In this document: positions 52,936-61,406 of the stretch, piece by piece
Layout of the letters: each line of letters opens with the position of its first letter
Position numbering within the stretch: the first letter of the stretch is position 1
Assembly (NCBI GenBank): GCA_019634595.1
Contig: JAHCBC010000001.1
Coordinates: 186,001-250,000 of the forward strand
Length of the DNA stretch: 64,000 bases
Source of the DNA: Akkermansiaceae bacterium
GTDB taxonomy: Bacteria > Verrucomicrobiota > Verrucomicrobiia > Verrucomicrobiales > Akkermansiaceae
Direction of reading: 5' to 3'
Position numbers and translations under genes: made by a program
Notes under the pieces: model-generated
The model's database searches: none
Told to the model about the DNA's origin: nothing
Seen by the model: only the letters and a program-made list of their open reading frames with translations

Positions 52936-53787
52936 CTAGAAATACGCCTGTAGCAGCAACTGCGGGATGACATCATCCTGGTCCTTGATGCCGTATTCGT
53001 TCCACCAAACATCGACCTCTGTGCCGAAGTAGAGTGTCTTCTTCCTGCCGAAAAGCTTGTCGCCGATGTCCACCACGAGCTGCGGTGACGTATGGAACTG
53101 GGCTTCCAGTGATCCCTCGCTGCCCGCCACATCCGCGAAGCCTTTGAAGACGAAATCGAAATCTCCCAGGGTGAAGGGAACCTCCCAGGCCGCGGTGATC
53201 TGCCAGGTGCTGCCGCTCACATCCAGGTCATCCCGCCAGTAGGCATTGATCGTCGCGACGTTGAAGCCGGGAAGGTCGAGATCCACCGCGATACCATGGA
53301 GCTGCCGGAGCTGGGTGGTGTCGATGTTCGTGCCGAACTCGTTGTTGATGTTGTCGAGCGACTTCGACCGTCCGAACTCGTAGGTGCCGGAGTAAAAGTA
53401 GAAGTCCTTGATGATGCCGAATTTCACCGGCTTGCCGGTGATCTTGCCGAGGCTCAGACGCGGGCTCGCCTCACCATAGATATCAAACCCGGAGTCCGGC
53501 GGGCCACCGCGGTTCTCGGTCGTGATGTTCATGAAATCCACGAACAGGAAGAAGTCGCCGAAGCGGTTCGCGTTGAAATGTTCCAGCGTGATGATATCGC
53601 GGTCGGACGCGGGGGAGAACGGCGTGTCCCAGTTGAAGCCGTAGAGGTAGGACAGGCTGGTCGAGGTGAACTGGAAGAATGAACCGGAATCGGGGGGCGC
53701 AGTGGGAGCTGGCGTGGTGGGTTCTCCGGCACGGATGAGGGAGGGGACCAGCAGGAGGGACGCGATGGCTGCGTTGCGGAGGTTCAT
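52936..53787 (-). CDS. Tsx/DUF5020-like outer-membrane channel
   Basis: 283 aa from ATG 53787 (MNLRNAAIASLLLVPSLIRA, signal peptide); an upstream extension to 53850 lies inside the preceding gene. The barrel shows alternating-strand patterns and ends QLLLQAYF, a typical terminal aromatic. Phrases such as DIITLEHFNANRFGDFFLFV, FYFYSGTYEFG and LGDFDFVFKGFADVAGSEG resemble the nucleoside-specific channel family Tsx and DUF5020. It overlaps the stop of the upstream unknown gene by 4 bases, so it is the third gene of an operon. Confidence 0.78.
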   Translation of the reverse strand: MNLRNAAIASLLLVPSLIRAGEPTTPAPTAPPDSGSFFQFTSTSLSYLYGFNWDTPFSPASDRDIITLEHFNANRFGDFFLFVDFMNITTENRGGPPDSGFDIYGEASPRLSLGKITGKPVKFGIIKDFYFYSGTYEFGRSKSLDNINNEFGTNIDTTQLRQLHGIAVDLDLPGFNVATINAYWRDDLDVSGSTWQITAAWEVPFTLGDFDFVFKGFADVAGSEGSLEAQFHTSPQLVVDIGDKLFGRKKTLYFGTEVDVWWNEYGIKDQDDVIPQLLLQAYF

Positions 53788-54671
53788 GGGGAAAGCATGG
53801 CACTTGCCATGGTGGCGGGATTCTTTGCCGCATTGCTCCGGTCGAGGCAATCCCGAACCATCCGCTCACCGCTCACCCGCATCTGGTATTCCGCCTGTGC
53901 CAGTTCCTGCGTTCCGGGGGAGGACAGTTGCATGGCCTTTCCGTAGAATGACGCCGCGAGCGCGGAGTTGATCATCCGGTCATAGGTCAGCGCGTTGAAA
54001 TGCTCCGCCGGTGCGCCGGATTCCGCCACCACCCGGCTGAGCCGCACGTAGAGCTTCAGATGGATGTCATCGACCGCCGCTCTTGCCTGCGGTGTGGATC
54101 CCATCAATGCGGAGGGGTCGATTTCCTGATTCACGAGGCCCTTGGAAAAGATGCGCACCGCCGGTGTTTCATCCGGTTCCATCAGGCTGCGGAGTTCATC
54201 TTCCTGCCACTGATACGTCGTTGAAATCATGGCGGTGAGAGCCAGAACATCATGGAACACCTTGGTCCGTTTCTGTTTCTCGGCCGGTTCGGTAGCCTCA
54301 TTTACCCAGGTGGTGATGGCCTTGATGGTCGGCTGCAGGCGTGCGGTTTCGCTGGCATGGCGTCCGTTGAGTTCCAGCAGACGCCGGATCCGTGGGTTGG
54401 CCTCCGCATCCACGGAGAGTGCTTCCTGATGCAGTTTCTTGTACTCCGCCGCGGTCAGCGGATGGGCGGGATCAACGGGCTTCTTCGGGGCGGACCTGCC
54501 AGCGGCGGGCAACCGTCCGGAGGACGCGCCTGGAGGAGATTGCCGCTGCGGATGGGAGGTCGTGGATGGGGCTGCCTTCTTTGGAAAGTCCGTCCATATC
54601 AGGACACCACACGTCAGGATGACGGCGGAAATCCCCGCGACGATCCACGGTTTGGAAAGCGCGTGTTTCAT
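53784..54671 (-). CDS. Unknown membrane-anchored protein, paralogue B
   Basis: 295 aa. One N-terminal membrane helix (WIVAGISAVILTCGVLIWTD), a Pro/Ser-rich linker to about residue 60, then an all-helical domain. The C-terminal half (INSALAASFYGKAMQLSSPG, TQELAQAEYQMRVSGERM) aligns in pattern with the upstream gene product (GEELHRMLGTRAKELASPAT), so the two are paralogues. I do not recognise a family. It overlaps both neighbours by 4 bases (ATGA), which points to a coupled three-gene operon. Confidence 0.75.
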   Translation of the reverse strand: MKHALSKPWIVAGISAVILTCGVLIWTDFPKKAAPSTTSHPQRQSPPGASSGRLPAAGRSAPKKPVDPAHPLTAAEYKKLHQEALSVDAEANPRIRRLLELNGRHASETARLQPTIKAITTWVNEATEPAEKQKRTKVFHDVLALTAMISTTYQWQEDELRSLMEPDETPAVRIFSKGLVNQEIDPSALMGSTPQARAAVDDIHLKLYVRLSRVVAESGAPAEHFNALTYDRMINSALAASFYGKAMQLSSPGTQELAQAEYQMRVSGERMVRDCLDRSNAAKNPATMASAMLSP

Positions 54672-55609
54672 GGTGCCTCCGCGGCGTTTTTCCTCATCTG
54701 CTCCTGGGTGCGCTTCTCCAGTTCCTTGCTGTGGATGGCGACCTCCCTGCCAGCTTGGTCCGCCAACTCCCGCGTCGCGGGGGATGCCAGTTCCTTCGCG
54801 CGGGTGCCCAGCATCCGGTGCAGTTCCTCTCCCGCCAGCAAGGTGCCGGTTTCCCGGTTGAACAGATCGGCGGGGAGGCCGGGCCTGGCGGAGATCTCGC
54901 CGATCCTCAGCAACAGTTGCTCCCGGAGGGAGGAAAGGGCAGCCGCATCCACCTCATCGGTCATCATCGCCGCCGGAGCGATGCCCATCTCCACCAATGA
55001 TCCGGCGACACGTTTCCTCACATCGGCACTGGGGGGACCAAGGGCCGCGCGCACCCTGCCATCCTCCATCTGCCGGACGATGGCGAGGATTCCGGTGGTC
55101 GGCCTCATTACATTGAGGACCGAGCGCTGTCCCGGAGACGCCGACTCCCACGAACGGATACGGGCGCGGATTTCGGAAAGCTTCTCCACATCCTTCCCGG
55201 CTTCCGCGCGCAGATTCATCACCTCCCGGAGTTGCGGGTTGGTCGCGGCATCCCGTTCGAGGGCCGCTTCATAGGCGGCGTAGGCCTGCTTCCGGAACGC
55301 GGCGTCTTCGGCGATGCCCCGCTCCCTTTGCTCCGGGGTGAGCGGCCTCAGCTCCGGACGCTTCGGAGCCTCGCGCTCGCGGGATTTCCATTTGCCCGGA
55401 TCGCCCGTCCTATTGTCTGACAAGCCGGTTCCGCCGTGCGAGGCCGCGGGCTTTTCCTGCCGGTTGGGTGCCACGGCACCCGTGCAGTGACGGCCCAGCA
55501 ACCAGATGGGAATGGTCAGAACGGCCAGGATCAGGCCCGAAAACCATCCTGCATTGTTGCCGGTCTGCAGCATCCCGAGAACGTCGGTCTTCTTCTCCAT
55601 CCCCGGCAT
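54668..55609 (-). CDS. Unknown membrane-anchored protein, paralogue A
   Basis: 313 aa (MPGMEKKTDVLGMLQTGNNA). One membrane helix near residues 22-38 (WFSGLILAVLTIPIWLLGRH), a charged Pro-rich linker, then a helical domain with an LRPLTPEQRERGIAEDAAFR motif that mirrors HPLTAAEYKKLHQEALSVDA of the next gene. Both seem to carry a domain of unknown function in the periplasm. First gene of the operon leading to the Tsx-like channel; no related regulator nearby. Confidence 0.75.
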   Translation of the reverse strand: MPGMEKKTDVLGMLQTGNNAGWFSGLILAVLTIPIWLLGRHCTGAVAPNRQEKPAASHGGTGLSDNRTGDPGKWKSREREAPKRPELRPLTPEQRERGIAEDAAFRKQAYAAYEAALERDAATNPQLREVMNLRAEAGKDVEKLSEIRARIRSWESASPGQRSVLNVMRPTTGILAIVRQMEDGRVRAALGPPSADVRKRVAGSLVEMGIAPAAMMTDEVDAAALSSLREQLLLRIGEISARPGLPADLFNRETGTLLAGEELHRMLGTRAKELASPATRELADQAGREVAIHSKELEKRTQEQMRKNAAEAP

Positions 55610-55687
55610 ACTGGAAGATACCGGGTGGGTGGGGCAATATTATTGGTGATACGTGGTGACACACCAAGGCATCCGCCCACACGCGGC

Positions 55688-55852
55688 AGCGTCATGGAGT
55701 GCGGCCGTCTTCTGCCGCTATCAGTCGCAGGTGCGACTTTACCCCAACTGGAAAATGCCATCCGCAAGTCGCGACGTGATGATTTCCCCCACATCTTCAG
55801 GCAGACGATCTCTTCCCCCAAAGCGGCGGAGGGCCGCCGCACTCCATGACGC
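55688..55852. repeat. 165-bp inverted-repeat element, GTCATGGAGTGCGGC type
   Basis: Perfect 18-bp arms AGCGTCATGGAGTGCGGC (55688-55705) and its complement (55835-55852). Inside are smaller matched pieces (TCTTCTGCCGCT near the left arm; AGCGGCGGAGGGC near the right). It fills much of the 280-base gap upstream of the paralogue operon and downstream of pdeM. No coding potential. Confidence 0.85.
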
Positions 55853-55889
55853 TCCCGCGCCGATGGCATTCCCCACACGGGGTCTGCGC

Positions 55890-56528
55890 TCACCGCAATG
55901 TATCGGGCAGTTCGATCACCTGCCCCCGCAGCGGGATGAAAATACGATCCCCCGGCTCCGGATGGACGATGGAGCCACCGGTGAAGCTACCGAAGCTGGG
56001 CAGGACCAGCGTCCGCTCCCGGAACAGGAAACAGGGAAGACGTAGGGAGGTGCGCCTGCCATCCGGAATGCGGGCGACGGGATGCAGATGCCCGGCGATG
56101 TTCAGATGGTCCGGCGAGGCGTCCTTCGGATCATGGATGATGCGGATGTCCCCGTCATCGAGATGGCTGGAAGCCGTGAGGCCGGCGGGCAGCCGCTTCA
56201 ACTTCGCATCATGGTTGCCACGGATGAGGACCAACGGGATGCCGAGCGTGCCGATGAACGTCCCGAGCAACTCCGCGAGGTCGGCTGTGACACCGGCAGG
56301 GGCGTGGAAGAGATCTCCGGCGATGACTAGGCGACGCGCATGCGTTTCATGGACGAGGTTGCGGATGCGCGTCAGATCCAGTTCGGTGTCCCCTTCCGGA
56401 ACGGGAAGGCCGCGCGCGCGGAAGGTGGCGGACTTTCCCAGATGGACGTCCGCGACAACCAGCGACGAGGTCCGCGGGAGAAAGGCCGCGCCTTCCGGCA
56501 GGAGCTGGATTTCCGGAGTCAGAAGCAT
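55890..56528 (-). CDS. pdeM: Ligase-associated metallophosphoesterase PdeM
   Basis: 212 aa. Calcineurin-like phosphoesterase motifs: VVADVHLGKSATFRARGLPV (DxH), RRLVIAGDLFHAPAGV (GDLFH), LVLIRGNHDAKL (GNHD), IAGHLHPVA (GHLHP). The arrangement matches PdeM, the endonuclease member of the ligase-associated DNA-damage-response group, normally encoded with an Lhr-like helicase, an exonuclease and an ATP-dependent ligase. Here the helicase gene is immediately upstream (91 bases, filled by a repeat); the ligase and exonuclease are not in the window. Confidence 0.9.
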   Translation of the reverse strand: MLLTPEIQLLPEGAAFLPRTSSLVVADVHLGKSATFRARGLPVPEGDTELDLTRIRNLVHETHARRLVIAGDLFHAPAGVTADLAELLGTFIGTLGIPLVLIRGNHDAKLKRLPAGLTASSHLDDGDIRIIHDPKDASPDHLNIAGHLHPVARIPDGRRTSLRLPCFLFRERTLVLPSFGSFTGGSIVHPEPGDRIFIPLRGQVIELPDTLR

Positions 56529-56535
56529 GGGGAAG

Positions 56536-56661
56536 AAACATCGAACATCGAACGTCCAACATCGAACGCCGAAGTAGGAAGACTTTGTATCAACCCCTGT
56601 GCGCCGTATGCGACTTTCTTCACTTCGATGTTCGATGTTGGACGTTCAATGTTCGATGTTC
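56536..56661. repeat. Inverted CATCGAACGTCCAACATCGAA repeat pair
   Basis: Left arm 56536-56573 and right arm 56624-56661 are complementary over most of their length, with phrases AACATCGAACGTCCAACATC and its complement. The pair occupies the pdeM-helicase gap and its right arm forms the last 14 or so codons of the helicase gene. A degenerate single arm is at 2174-2207. Confidence 0.88.
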
Positions 56662-59091
56662 ATTGGCCGCTGCCAGATTGAGCTCAACCAGCATGGCCTC
56701 CAGCCTCGTAACCGCGTCCGGTCCGGTGTGGATGGACTGGAGGCGGTCCGCCCACAGCGGGAAGGCCATCGGGGTGAGGTGTTCGGTTTCCTGAAAGTGC
56801 ACCGGACGGGTCTGGAGTTGCTGGATGACGTGATGGAGTCGCGTGAACTCGAGCTGCTTTTCCAGGATCTCCCGCCTGCTTTGTTCCAGCAGCAGGTTCT
56901 CCGGATCGTAGCGGTCGAGCACTTCGTAGAGGAGCGTGGAGCTGGACTGGATCTCGCGGTGGGAGCGCTGCGGCCTGCCGGGCGGGGTCTGGAGGATGAG
57001 GCCGGACACGCGCGCGATCTCCCGGAACTGGCGTCGCGCCAGCTCCGCCGTGTTCATGCAGGAAATAAGGTCGTCCAGCAGGTTGTCGGCGGTGAGATAG
57101 CCGTGGATCGACCGTTCATCAAGGAACAGGCCGCGGCGCGAATTGAGGGAAAAACCGTAGTCATTCTGCGTGGACTGGATGGACTCCCCGGTGTCCCGCG
57201 AGATGCGGTAGGCCATGAGCGCGCCCAGCCCCTCATGCACCAGACGGCCCGCGAAGGGGAAAAGGAAAAGGTGCTCCCCTTCGCGTGAGCGCGTGTGCTC
57301 CACCAGCAGCGTTTCATCATCCGGCAGGCGCGACCACCGTTGCTGGAGATCCAGGATCGGCCGCACGGCCTCGATCTCCGCAGCGGGCGGGCCGTGGCCC
57401 TTCAGGCGCAGGGCGATCGCGTGGGACAGTTCCGTGGACAGCGGCATCTTCGCCCCGCCCCAGATGGCGATCTGGCCTTTCGTCTTGCCCGTGGCGGGCT
57501 TAACGGTGGCCGTCCGCTGGACCAGCCGCACCAGCTCCAGCCGCCTGCCCGCGAAGATGAGCTGCGAGCCGGGCCTGATCTTCGAAATGAAGGACTCCTC
57601 CACGGTGCCCAGCGCGGTGCCGTTGGCGAACTTGATGGTCACGCCGGTCTCGCTGGAAATGGTGCCGATGGAAAGGCGGTGCTGCTGGATCAGCCGCTTG
57701 TCGGTGACCGCGTAGCGGCCCTCTTCATCCAGTACGGCCTTCTGATAACGCGGATAGACCGCGAGCGCCTTGCCACCGTTCGAGATGAAGCCGAGGCACC
57801 ACTCCCATTCCCCGTCGGTGAGGTTGCGGTAGGCATGGGACGACTGGATCTCCCGCCGTATCGCGTCCGGATGGAACGGCTCCCCGATGGCACAGGTGAC
57901 CAGGTGCTGGACCAGCAGGTCGATCGGTTTTTCCAACGGCCTGCGGGACTCGAGGTTGCGGGCCAGCGCGGCATCGCGCGCGGCGGTGAACTCGACCAGC
58001 TCCAACGCGTTCGCCGGCACGCCGATGATCTCCGAGGTCTTCCCCGGCTGGTGGCCGGAACGCCCCGCACGCTGCAACAGGCGGGCGATCCCTTTCGGCG
58101 AGCCGACCTGGATCACTTGGTCCACGGGGGAGAAGTCCACGCCCAAGTCCAGCGACGAGGTGCAGACCACGCACTTCAGCGAGCCATCCCGCAAGCCGTT
58201 CTCCGCGAAGTCGCGCTCCGCCCGGTCAAGCGAGCCATGGTGCATGGCGATCTTTCCCTGCCAGTCCGGCCGCAGCGCGAGCAGCTCCTGGAACCAGATC
58301 TCCGTCTGCGAGCGCGTGTTGGTGAAAAGGAGCGTGGTGGTCGCCTTCTCCAGCGTCCTCACCACCTGGGAACCGAGCCGGGTGCCGATGTGGCCGGACC
58401 ATGGAAAGCGGTCGATCTCCTTTGGGATGAGGGTGCGGATGAGGATCTTTTTCGTCAGATCCGCGGAAACAGTGACGGCATCCGCCCGCCCGGGCGGGAT
58501 GAGGACATCGCGTGCCTCCTGCAGGTTGCCGAGAGTGGCGGACAGCCCCCACGTGCGGAGGTCGGGGAACCACGCCCTCAGACGGGCGAGGCAGAGTTCC
58601 GCCTGCACGCCGCGCTTTGTCCCGAGCAACTCGTGCCATTCATCTACGATCACGCATTTCAGGTGGGACAGCTTTTCCCGCATGTCCGCGTGCGTGAGCA
58701 TGAGGGAGAGTGACTCCGGCGTGGTGACAAGGGTGTAGGGCAGTTTGTTGCGCAGGCGGGCGCGGATGGCGGACGAGGTGTCCCCGGTGCGCGCCTCCGC
58801 CTGCAGGTGTGGGGCTAGGACGTCCAGCGGCTCCCGCAGCGCGCGCAGGGTGTCCGCGGCCAGCGCGCGCAGCGGGGTGAGCCACAGCACCTGGCAGGTA
58901 TTCGCGGATCCACCGGCACGCAGCGTCTCCTCCAGCGGGCCGAGAAAGACCGCCAACGTCTTGCCGAGGCCGGTGGGCGCATGGAGCAGTCCGGATTTCC
59001 CGTCCTGATACGCCGCCCATGTTTCCTTCTGGAAGGGGAAGGGTTTCCAGCCTTTCGCTTTGAAAAAGGGCTGGAGCGGACTGGCGGGCAT
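56620..59091 (-). CDS. Ligase-associated Lhr-like DEXH helicase
   Basis: 823 aa. N-terminal helicase core: Walker A APTGLGKTLAVFL (about residue 39), TPLRALAADTLRAL, DEWH box in CVIVDEWHELLGTKRGVQ, SATLGNLQEA, TNTRSQTEIWFQELL, and QVGSPKGIARLLQRAGRSGH. The C-terminal Lhr-type region contains the winged-helix and beta domains (FAGRLVHEGLGALMAYRISR). It acts in DNA repair with PdeM. The final residues NEHRTLNVQHRTSK and the stop are encoded by the repeat at 56624-56661, so the native C-terminus was probably different. Confidence 0.92.
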   Translation of the reverse strand: MPASPLQPFFKAKGWKPFPFQKETWAAYQDGKSGLLHAPTGLGKTLAVFLGPLEETLRAGGSANTCQVLWLTPLRALAADTLRALREPLDVLAPHLQAEARTGDTSSAIRARLRNKLPYTLVTTPESLSLMLTHADMREKLSHLKCVIVDEWHELLGTKRGVQAELCLARLRAWFPDLRTWGLSATLGNLQEARDVLIPPGRADAVTVSADLTKKILIRTLIPKEIDRFPWSGHIGTRLGSQVVRTLEKATTTLLFTNTRSQTEIWFQELLALRPDWQGKIAMHHGSLDRAERDFAENGLRDGSLKCVVCTSSLDLGVDFSPVDQVIQVGSPKGIARLLQRAGRSGHQPGKTSEIIGVPANALELVEFTAARDAALARNLESRRPLEKPIDLLVQHLVTCAIGEPFHPDAIRREIQSSHAYRNLTDGEWEWCLGFISNGGKALAVYPRYQKAVLDEEGRYAVTDKRLIQQHRLSIGTISSETGVTIKFANGTALGTVEESFISKIRPGSQLIFAGRRLELVRLVQRTATVKPATGKTKGQIAIWGGAKMPLSTELSHAIALRLKGHGPPAAEIEAVRPILDLQQRWSRLPDDETLLVEHTRSREGEHLFLFPFAGRLVHEGLGALMAYRISRDTGESIQSTQNDYGFSLNSRRGLFLDERSIHGYLTADNLLDDLISCMNTAELARRQFREIARVSGLILQTPPGRPQRSHREIQSSSTLLYEVLDRYDPENLLLEQSRREILEKQLEFTRLHHVIQQLQTRPVHFQETEHLTPMAFPLWADRLQSIHTGPDAVTRLEAMLVELNLAAANEHRTLNVQHRTSK

Positions 59092-59183
59092 TTCCCGACT
59101 TTCATGCCGCAGGAAGGAATTTCAAGATGGGATGCCGGAGGTTTTTCCGTGCATAGGGGGAGGGGGGAGATCAGGATTTCCCC

Positions 59184-59528
59184 ATGACAAGCGGCAAGTG
59201 GCTGGTGATTCTCGGGATGATTGTTTTCGGCTGTAGCGTCATCGGCTACCAGATGAACCCGGGCCAGGGACCGGCCGTGCTGCTGGTGGGCGCGTTGGGC
59301 GGCGGGCTGACCGCGATGTTCGGCTTCCTGCTCATGAACGGATCGAAATGGGCGCACCGTGCCGGTTTCATCATGGCCACCATCTGTCTCATGCTGGGAT
59401 TGGCCATGTCCTTCCACCATTGGTCGCTCGTCTGGAACGGCGGAAAGGATTTCATCACGCCCCTCATTGATGGCGTGATGGTGCTGGCGGCAGGTGCCAC
59501 GCTCTGGGCGCTGAAAAAGAATGCGTAG
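59184..59528 (+). CDS. Small membrane protein of unknown function
   Basis: 114 aa with four predicted membrane helices (WLVILGMIVFGCSVIGYQ; AVLLVGALGGGLTAMFGFLL; AGFIMATICLMLGLAMSF; GVMVLAAGATLWALK). The size and Gly-rich helices resemble TMEM14-type or small integral membrane proteins, but no family is certain. It is divergent from the helicase gene with a 92-base gap. Confidence 0.7.
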   Translation: MTSGKWLVILGMIVFGCSVIGYQMNPGQGPAVLLVGALGGGLTAMFGFLLMNGSKWAHRAGFIMATICLMLGLAMSFHHWSLVWNGGKDFITPLIDGVMVLAAGATLWALKKNA

Positions 59529-59624
59529 TTTCCGATGACTGGCGCGGAGCTTTCCGGCCGTATCTGTGCCAGAGATTGACCCTGTCCGGATCCCGGACTA
59601 CCAACCCACAACGACTCAAAAACG

Positions 59625-60740
59625 ATGGACCTCACGACCACAGCATACGGCACCTGGAGCGGCGGACGCTTCATGCACTACGGTGAGACACTTTCCGAGG
59701 AACGCTACGTCCAGGCGATGCGCACCGCCTATGAAGCGGGCATCCGCACCTTCGTCACCTCCGACGTCTATGGCAACGGCCGCGCGGACTCCCTGCTGGG
59801 TGAGGCACTCGCGGACTACCCGCGGGACAGCTACTGCCTGGTCGGCATGATCGGCCATGATTTTTATGAGGGCCAGCGCAACGGCTCCGCGGGCTACCCC
59901 CGTTTCACGAATGCGGAACTGCGCGGCGAGGACTGTTACGCGGCCTATCTGAAGATGGCTACGGAGAAATCCCTCGAGCGCTGCCGTGTGGGAAAGTTCG
60001 ATCTGCTCATGCTCCACAATCCCGACGAGATCGGCTACACCAGCGAAGTCCTGTGGAATGCCCTGCGCGGACTGAAATCCGCCGGCCTCACCGACCGCCT
60101 GGGCGTCGCCCCGGGACCGGCGAACGGTTTCACGCTCGACCTCATCCGCTGCTTCGAGACCTTCGGCGCGGACATCGACTGGGTCATGCTCATCCTCAAT
60201 CCCCTGGAACCATGGCCGACCTCGCTGGCACTGCCCGCCTGTGAAAAATACGGCGTGAAAGTGCTGACCCGCGTCGCGGACTACGGCGGCGTCTTCCACG
60301 GCGACCTCAAGCCAGGCCATGAGTTCAAGCCCGGCGACCACCGCGCCTACCGCCCGAAAGGCTGGGTCGAGCACGGTCTGGAAAAGGCCCAGCGCATGTC
60401 CCCGGTGGCGGAAAAGTACAAGCTCACGCCCATCCAGTTCGCCACCGTCTGGAACCTCAGCCTGCCGATGGTCGAAAGCGTGGTCCCCACCTTCTTTCAG
60501 GAACCGGTGGAAGGCGCGAAGGACATCGACGACCAGATCCGCGAATTCGGAGCCACTCCGGACGTCCGCTTCACCGCGGAAGAGGTCGAGCAGATCCGCA
60601 CCATCGGCGACAACACCGGTTGCATGATGCTCAAGGGCGCCAGCAAACGCCACGAAAAGAGCGAACGCGCCGACGAATGGCCGATGCGCGGTGACCTCGT
60701 TGAGGTCGCCGAGCGTTACGCCCTCGGAACGGAGTGGTGA
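59625..60740 (+). CDS. Aldo/keto reductase-like protein, catalytic Lys apparently absent
   Basis: 371 aa TIM-barrel AKR fold. Asp and Tyr of the active site are in RTFVTSDVYGNGRADSLLGE (about residue 48), and the His in KFDLLMLHNPDE (about residue 128). Where most members have the catalytic Lys (TKVG-like), this one reads LVGMIGHD. Later motifs such as LGVAPGPANGFTLDLIRC and ADYGGVFHGDL fit a subfamily with altered cofactor or reaction. A classical NADPH reductase role is therefore doubtful. It stands alone. Confidence 0.78.
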   Translation: MDLTTTAYGTWSGGRFMHYGETLSEERYVQAMRTAYEAGIRTFVTSDVYGNGRADSLLGEALADYPRDSYCLVGMIGHDFYEGQRNGSAGYPRFTNAELRGEDCYAAYLKMATEKSLERCRVGKFDLLMLHNPDEIGYTSEVLWNALRGLKSAGLTDRLGVAPGPANGFTLDLIRCFETFGADIDWVMLILNPLEPWPTSLALPACEKYGVKVLTRVADYGGVFHGDLKPGHEFKPGDHRAYRPKGWVEHGLEKAQRMSPVAEKYKLTPIQFATVWNLSLPMVESVVPTFFQEPVEGAKDIDDQIREFGATPDVRFTAEEVEQIRTIGDNTGCMMLKGASKRHEKSERADEWPMRGDLVEVAERYALGTEW

Positions 60741-60744
60741 AAGT

Positions 60745-60766
60745 GGCTGGGGCGTCCCGCTCCGGG
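60745..60766 (+). repeat. GGGGCGTCCCGC repeat, copy 2
   Basis: GGCTGGGGCGTCCCGCTCCGGG lies between the aldo/keto reductase stop and the SUKH gene start, in the same orientation as 52844-52862. The inverted copy 3 lies at the other end of the SUKH gene. Confidence 0.65.
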
Positions 60767-60785
60767 TTGGTTGAGCATAGCGGCA

Positions 60786-61373
60786 ATGAAACCCACCGAT
60801 ATCACCTGGGAAGCTGGCGGATCGACAGACGAGACATTTCTTCGATCCCTCCCGGATGAATTGCGTGAGATCATTGAACCGACCGGCGGATTTATCCTCC
60901 ACTATGGTGCGATCCATTTCCGCGGATGCGCCGATGAACCCGATTGGAATTCCCTGCTGTTGGCCTCCCGCAGTGGGCGGTCGATGATGCATTTATATCC
61001 TGCGGTAGACGTCGATGACATCCCATTTGCCCAGGATCAATTCGGTGACCAATATCTTCTCAGGGGAGTTGAAGTCATGCGTCTCGACGCGGAGACCGGC
61101 ACTATCAGTGTATTTGCCCGTTGCCTGACGGAGTTCATGGACGGAATCGAAGCGGACATCGAGGGATACCTCAATGTGGGCTTGGAACACCGCTTGCAGC
61201 CGGGGCAGGGGTTTCTTGCTTATCCGCCATTCTGCATGGCGGAGTCCAGGGGAGGCACCTCATCCTTCAAGGCAGTCCCGATGGATGAACTCATCCGGTT
61301 TCATGCCGACCTCGCCCGCCAGATCGCGGATCTGCCTGATGGAGGGGAGATACGGTTTGAGATGACAGATTGA
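60786..61373 (+). CDS. SMI1/KNR4 (SUKH) domain protein
   Basis: 195 aa from ATG 60786 (MKPTDITWEAGGSTDETFLR). The SUKH pattern is clear: LPDELREIIEPTGGFILHYG (G-F motif), then PDWNSLL, the buried IPFAQDQFGDQYLL segment and a following VMRLDAETGTI. SUKH proteins often are immunity proteins against polymorphic toxins, but no toxin gene is adjacent. It is flanked by inverted copies of a GC hairpin repeat and is less GC-rich than its neighbours, which may indicate transfer. Confidence 0.78.
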   Translation: MKPTDITWEAGGSTDETFLRSLPDELREIIEPTGGFILHYGAIHFRGCADEPDWNSLLLASRSGRSMMHLYPAVDVDDIPFAQDQFGDQYLLRGVEVMRLDAETGTISVFARCLTEFMDGIEADIEGYLNVGLEHRLQPGQGFLAYPPFCMAESRGGTSSFKAVPMDELIRFHADLARQIADLPDGGEIRFEMTD

Positions 61374-61381
61374 AAATGATT

Positions 61382-61400
61382 CGGGGCGGGACGCCCCGGC
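61382..61400 (-). repeat. GGGGCGTCCCGC repeat, copy 3 (inverted)
   Basis: CGGGGCGGGACGCCCCGGC directly follows the SUKH stop and precedes the pheA stop on the other strand. It is the opposite orientation of copies at 52844 and 60745. Confidence 0.65.
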
Positions 61401-61406
61401 AACGGT

